From contig CALVKX010000061.1 in NCBI GenBank assembly GCA_944333375.1, positions 1-10,223 of the forward strand: DNA of 10,223 bases. Reading direction: 5' to 3'. Each line of letters starts with the position of its first letter. Positions within the stretch are counted from its first letter, which is position 1. The notes under the pieces are model-generated. The model saw only the letters and a list, made by a program, of their open reading frames with translations. It was not told the origin of the DNA and did not search any database. Positions 7,799 through 10,223 of the stretch are shown here, one piece after another. Source of the DNA: an uncultured Eubacteriales bacterium. GTDB taxonomy: Bacteria; Bacillota_A; Clostridia; Christensenellales; Aristaeellaceae. Position numbers and translations under genes: made by a program.

Positions 7799-9291
7799 GC
7801 CCGCGCCTCCTCCGTCCTGTCGTAGGGATGCAGCCCCTCGTTCACCCGCGCCGCCCGCTCATAGGCAATGGCCGCATCCATCAGAAGCGGCAGGCTGTCA
7901 CGCGCGCCCATCAGGCTCATGCCGATGGGCAGGCCCTCCGACGAGCGCCCGCATGGGATCGACACCGCGGGCAGGCCGGTGATGTTGGCGGGGACGGTGT
8001 AGATGTCGCCCAGGTACATCTCCATGGGATCGCCCGTCTTTTCGCCCAGGCGGTAGGCCGGCGTGGGGGAAACGGGGCTGAGCAGCGCGCCGCACCGCTC
8101 CAGCGCCTGGGCCGCCTCGTGGCGCAGGAGCTCGCGCGCCTTGAGCGCCCTGAGATAATACTGATCCTGATAGCCGCTGCTGAGCGCGAACGTGCCCAGC
8201 AGGATACGCCGCTTGACCTCCGCGCCAAAGCCCTCCTGGCGGCTCTTGCGGTACAGTTCGTCCAGGCTGGCGCAGTCCCGGGCGCGATAGCCGTAGCGCA
8301 CGCCGTCGTAGCGGGCGAGGTTGCTGGACGCCTCCGCGCTGGAGATGACATAGTACGCGGGCAGCGCGTAGGGAAGCGAGGGGATGCTCACCTCGCGCAC
8401 CTGCGCGCCCAGCCCGCGCAGCGTCCCGGCCGCAGCCTCCACGGCGGCGCGCACCTGCGCATCCAGCCCCTCGCCGAAGCACTCCACCGGCAGCCCCACC
8501 GTGAGGCCGGAAAGGTCCCGCACCGCCCGGCCCGCGCAGGGCCGGGCGAGCGTAGGATCGCTGGTCATGTCGCGGGAATCGCCCCCGCAGATCACATCCA
8601 GCAGCAGCGCCGCGTCCGCGGCGGTCTTGCACAGCGGGCCGATCTGGTCCAGCGAGCTGGCGAAGGCCACCAGCCCATACCGGCTGACCGCGCCGTAGGC
8701 TGGCTTCACGCCCACCACGCCGCAGAAGCCGGCGGGCTGGCGGATGCTGCCGCCCGTGTCGCTGCCCAGCGCCGCCGGGGCCATGCCCGCGGCCACCGCC
8801 GCCGCAGAGCCGCCCGACGAGCCGCCCGGAACGCAGTCGAGCTTCCACGGGTTGCGCGTAACGCCAAAGGCGCTGTTTTCGGTGCTTCCGCCCATGGCGA
8901 ACTCATCCATGTTGAGGCGGCCCAAGATGGGCATGCCGGCTGCATGCAGCTTTTGAATCACCGTCGCGTCATAGGGCGAGCGGAAGGTCTCCAGCATGCG
9001 GCTGGCGCAGGAGCACACGCGCCCGCGCATGACCAGATTGTCCTTCACGGCGATGGGCACGCCGTCCAGCGGCGACCGCTTTTGTCCCAGCGCGCGTCGC
9101 GCGTCCGCCTCCGCGGCCTCGCGCAGGGCGTCCTCGGGATAGGTTTCCAGATAGGCGTGCACCTCGCCGTCGCGGGCGTCAATGGCGTGCAGATACGCCT
9201 CCACGATCTCCACGGAGGTGACCTGTCCACTCTCCAGCAGACCGCATAGCTCTGTCACCGGCTTTTGGCAAAGCGTCGGAATCGGTTTCAT
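7795..9291 (-). CDS. gatA: Asp-tRNA(Asn)/Glu-tRNA(Gln) amidotransferase subunit A
   Basis: GatA is the glutaminase of the GatCAB complex; it hydrolyses glutamine and channels ammonia to GatB. The 498-residue product is a full amidase-signature protein. The Ser-cisSer-Lys triad is visible as Lys83 (AVKDN), Ser158 (PGGSSGGS) and the nucleophile Ser182 (GSDTGGSIRQPA), with the same spacing as in characterised GatA. ATG 9291 is chosen because GAAGGGGG lies six bases upstream and MKPIPTL is a normal N-terminus. A TTG at 9312 would add seven residues and overlap the upstream gene, and is less likely. It starts 13 bases after the aspS-gatC stop and ends in a four-base overlap with gatB. No separate gatC exists between aspS and gatA, because that domain is fused to AspRS. 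Confidence 0.97.
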   Translation of the reverse strand: MKPIPTLCQKPVTELCGLLESGQVTSVEIVEAYLHAIDARDGEVHAYLETYPEDALREAAEADARRALGQKRSPLDGVPIAVKDNLVMRGRVCSCASRMLETFRSPYDATVIQKLHAAGMPILGRLNMDEFAMGGSTENSAFGVTRNPWKLDCVPGGSSGGSAAAVAAGMAPAALGSDTGGSIRQPAGFCGVVGVKPAYGAVSRYGLVAFASSLDQIGPLCKTAADAALLLDVICGGDSRDMTSDPTLARPCAGRAVRDLSGLTVGLPVECFGEGLDAQVRAAVEAAAGTLRGLGAQVREVSIPSLPYALPAYYVISSAEASSNLARYDGVRYGYRARDCASLDELYRKSRQEGFGAEVKRRILLGTFALSSGYQDQYYLRALKARELLRHEAAQALERCGALLSPVSPTPAYRLGEKTGDPMEMYLGDIYTVPANITGLPAVSIPCGRSSEGLPIGMSLMGARDSLPLLMDAAIAYERAARVNEGLHPYDRTEEARA

Positions 9292-9304
9292 GACAACGCC
9301 CCCT

Positions 9305-9601
9305 TCAGTCAAAGGTCCTGGGTACGGTGATGAGTCGGCCGTTCACAGTCGGCGCGTTCATGAGGACCTCCCCGATGGGCAGGCTTTCGCCGGGTTCATC
9401 TGGCCTGAGGGCCTGTGCCCCGCATGTCGCGCGCCTGCGCGGCGGCGCCTCCCGCTGAAGCCCCGCCAGCTCGCCCGCGAAGTCCACGATCGCCCCAAAT
9501 TCCCGGCTCATGCGCTCCTCCTCGTCCCCGGGAAGGCGGAGCATGGCCAAAAGCGCCGTGTTCTCCACCGCCTCGCGCCGAAGGGCGCGGACATGCTCTG
9601 C
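9305..9601 (-). other. gatC: GatC-like domain at the C-terminus of the AspRS fusion
   Basis: This is the portion of the fused gene that replaces a free gatC. No stop codon, ribosome binding site or clear internal start separates it from the synthetase; an in-frame ATG (MLRL, at the LLAMLRL segment) lies too far inside the domain to restart a full GatC. The junction is probably the charged stretch AVAEEGKAEHVRALRREAVE. The domain shows the N-terminal helical hairpin and the extended C-terminal strand motif (NAPTVNGRLITVPRTF) by which GatC wraps around GatA. The boundary is inferred from motif alignment by eye. Confidence 0.85.
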
Positions 9602-10223
9602 CTTTCCCTCCTCGGCCACGGCCACCCCCAGCCGGAGCGCCTCCAGCTGCGCGGCATCCACATAATCCGGCGCGCCGCTGAGCGGACATCTCGCATCCTT
9701 GGTCTTTGGAAAGGCGATGACCTCACGCAGCGAAGACGCGCCCAACAGCAGCATGCACAGCCGGTCCACGCCAAAGGCAAACCCCGCGTGCGGCGGCGTC
9801 CCGAAGCGGAACGCGTCCAGCAAAAATCCGAAGCGTTCTCGCGCCTCCTCCTTGTCAAAGCCCAGCGCGCGAAAGACCTTCTGCTGGATATCGGCGCGGT
9901 GGATGCGCACGCTCCCGCTGCCCAGCTCCACGCCGTTGAGCACCACGTCGTAGGCCTGCGAGCGCACGAGGGGCTTGGTCCTGTCGTCCTGCATCAGCTC
10001 CACATCCTCCAGAAACGGCATCGTAAAGGGGTGATGCATGGCGGCGAAGCGCTTTTCGTCCTTTTTGTACTCAAACATGGGAAAATCCGTCACCAGCGCG
10101 AACCGAAAATCGCCGGGGTCCGCCAGGCCCTGCAGGTCCGCGCACTTGAGGCGCAGCCCGCCCAGCACCCGCCGCACCACCTCCAGCGCATCCGCGCAGA
10201 AGAGGATGAAGTCGCCAGGCCCT
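9305..10223 (-). CDS. aspS: Aspartyl-tRNA synthetase fused to GatC (3' part, 5' end outside the window)
   Basis: About 306 C-terminal residues are visible and the frame stays open through 10223. The first part is class IIb aspartyl-tRNA synthetase: the end of the GAD insertion domain (GDFILFCADALEVV), then FPMFEYKKDEKRF and AMHHPFTMP (near 10000-10085), ELGSGSVRIH (near 9910), and motif 3 GFAFGVDRL with its ATP-binding Arg (9761-9787). The synthetase core ends with REVIAFPKTK and SGAPDYVD (about 9660-9728). A further region of about 98 residues (9305-9601) follows. It reads as a complete GatC: NTALLAMLRLPGDEEERMS, then FGAIVDFAGELAGL, then RPDEPGESLPIGEVLMNAP and a VPRTFD end. These parallel GatC's IAxLARLxLxxEE, ILDYVxxLxxxD, LRxDxx..SLxxxxxLxNAP and VPxIL. 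GatC is the small subunit that holds GatA and GatB together. The fusion heads the gatA-gatB operon. Such AspRS/GatC fusions have been annotated in some clostridia. Confidence 0.93.
   Translation of the reverse strand, partial: GPGDFILFCADALEVVRRVLGGLRLKCADLQGLADPGDFRFALVTDFPMFEYKKDEKRFAAMHHPFTMPFLEDVELMQDDRTKPLVRSQAYDVVLNGVELGSGSVRIHRADIQQKVFRALGFDKEEARERFGFLLDAFRFGTPPHAGFAFGVDRLCMLLLGASSLREVIAFPKTKDARCPLSGAPDYVDAAQLEALRLGVAVAEEGKAEHVRALRREAVENTALLAMLRLPGDEEERMSREFGAIVDFAGELAGLQREAPPRRRATCGAQALRPDEPGESLPIGEVLMNAPTVNGRLITVPRTFD

Noticed and set aside
6314..7825. A 503-codon open frame on the plus strand opposite gatB
   Set aside because: It is antisense to an unmistakable gatB, rich in Ala/Arg/His/Gly/Val as expected from the complement of GC-rich codons, has no recognisable domain, and begins inside the terminator.
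7786..9249. A 487-codon open frame on the plus strand opposite gatA
   Set aside because: Antisense shadow of gatA with low-complexity His/Arg/Ala composition, no ribosome binding site and no known motif.
9292..9312. TTG start for gatA seven codons upstream
   Set aside because: It overlaps the aspS-gatC stop and ignores the well-placed GAAGGGGG before ATG 9291.

Overview
The window is a gene-dense, GC-rich stretch of a bacterial chromosome. It most resembles a high-GC member of the Bacillota, class Clostridia. This rests on strong AGGAGG-type ribosome binding sites, the rimO-pgsA-cinA-recA gene order familiar from Firmicutes, a gatCAB amidotransferase operon, and an aspartyl-tRNA synthetase carrying a C-terminal GatC domain, a fusion known from some clostridial genomes. 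Genus and species cannot be read from the sequence.

Region 1 (about 45-3666, minus strand) is a housekeeping operon read right to left: rimO (ribosomal protein S12 methylthiotransferase), pgsA (phosphatidylglycerophosphate synthase), a short stand-alone CinA C-terminal domain protein (NMN amidase type), and recA. Spacing is tight: 4-base overlap, 7-base gap, 2-base gap. A good extended -10 promoter lies in front of rimO, and a strong hairpin without a U-tract follows recA.

Region 2 (about 3723-6337, plus strand) is a three-gene operon transcribed divergently from rimO. It encodes a small membrane phosphoglycosyl transferase of the bacterial sugar transferase family, followed by the N- and C-terminal halves of a split transketolase. 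Both junctions are ATGA overlaps, and the operon ends in a clear intrinsic terminator. This looks like an accessory glycan module placed between two housekeeping blocks. Its product cannot be deduced, and the transketolase lacks two residues that canonical transketolases use to hold the donor sugar.

Region 3 (6344 to the window edge, minus strand, convergent with region 2) is the tRNA-dependent amidation operon: the 3' part of an aspS-gatC fusion, then gatA, then gatB. Together the products would charge tRNA with Asp and convert mischarged Asp-tRNA(Asn), and Glu-tRNA(Gln), to the amide forms. The fusion ties the charging enzyme covalently to the amidotransferase.

No tRNA, rRNA, CRISPR array, insertion sequence or attachment site was seen, and no gene-free stretch exceeds 300 bases. 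The longest is the 234-base divergent intergenic region at 3571-3804. The most interesting items are the AspRS-GatC fusion and the sugar transferase/split transketolase operon.
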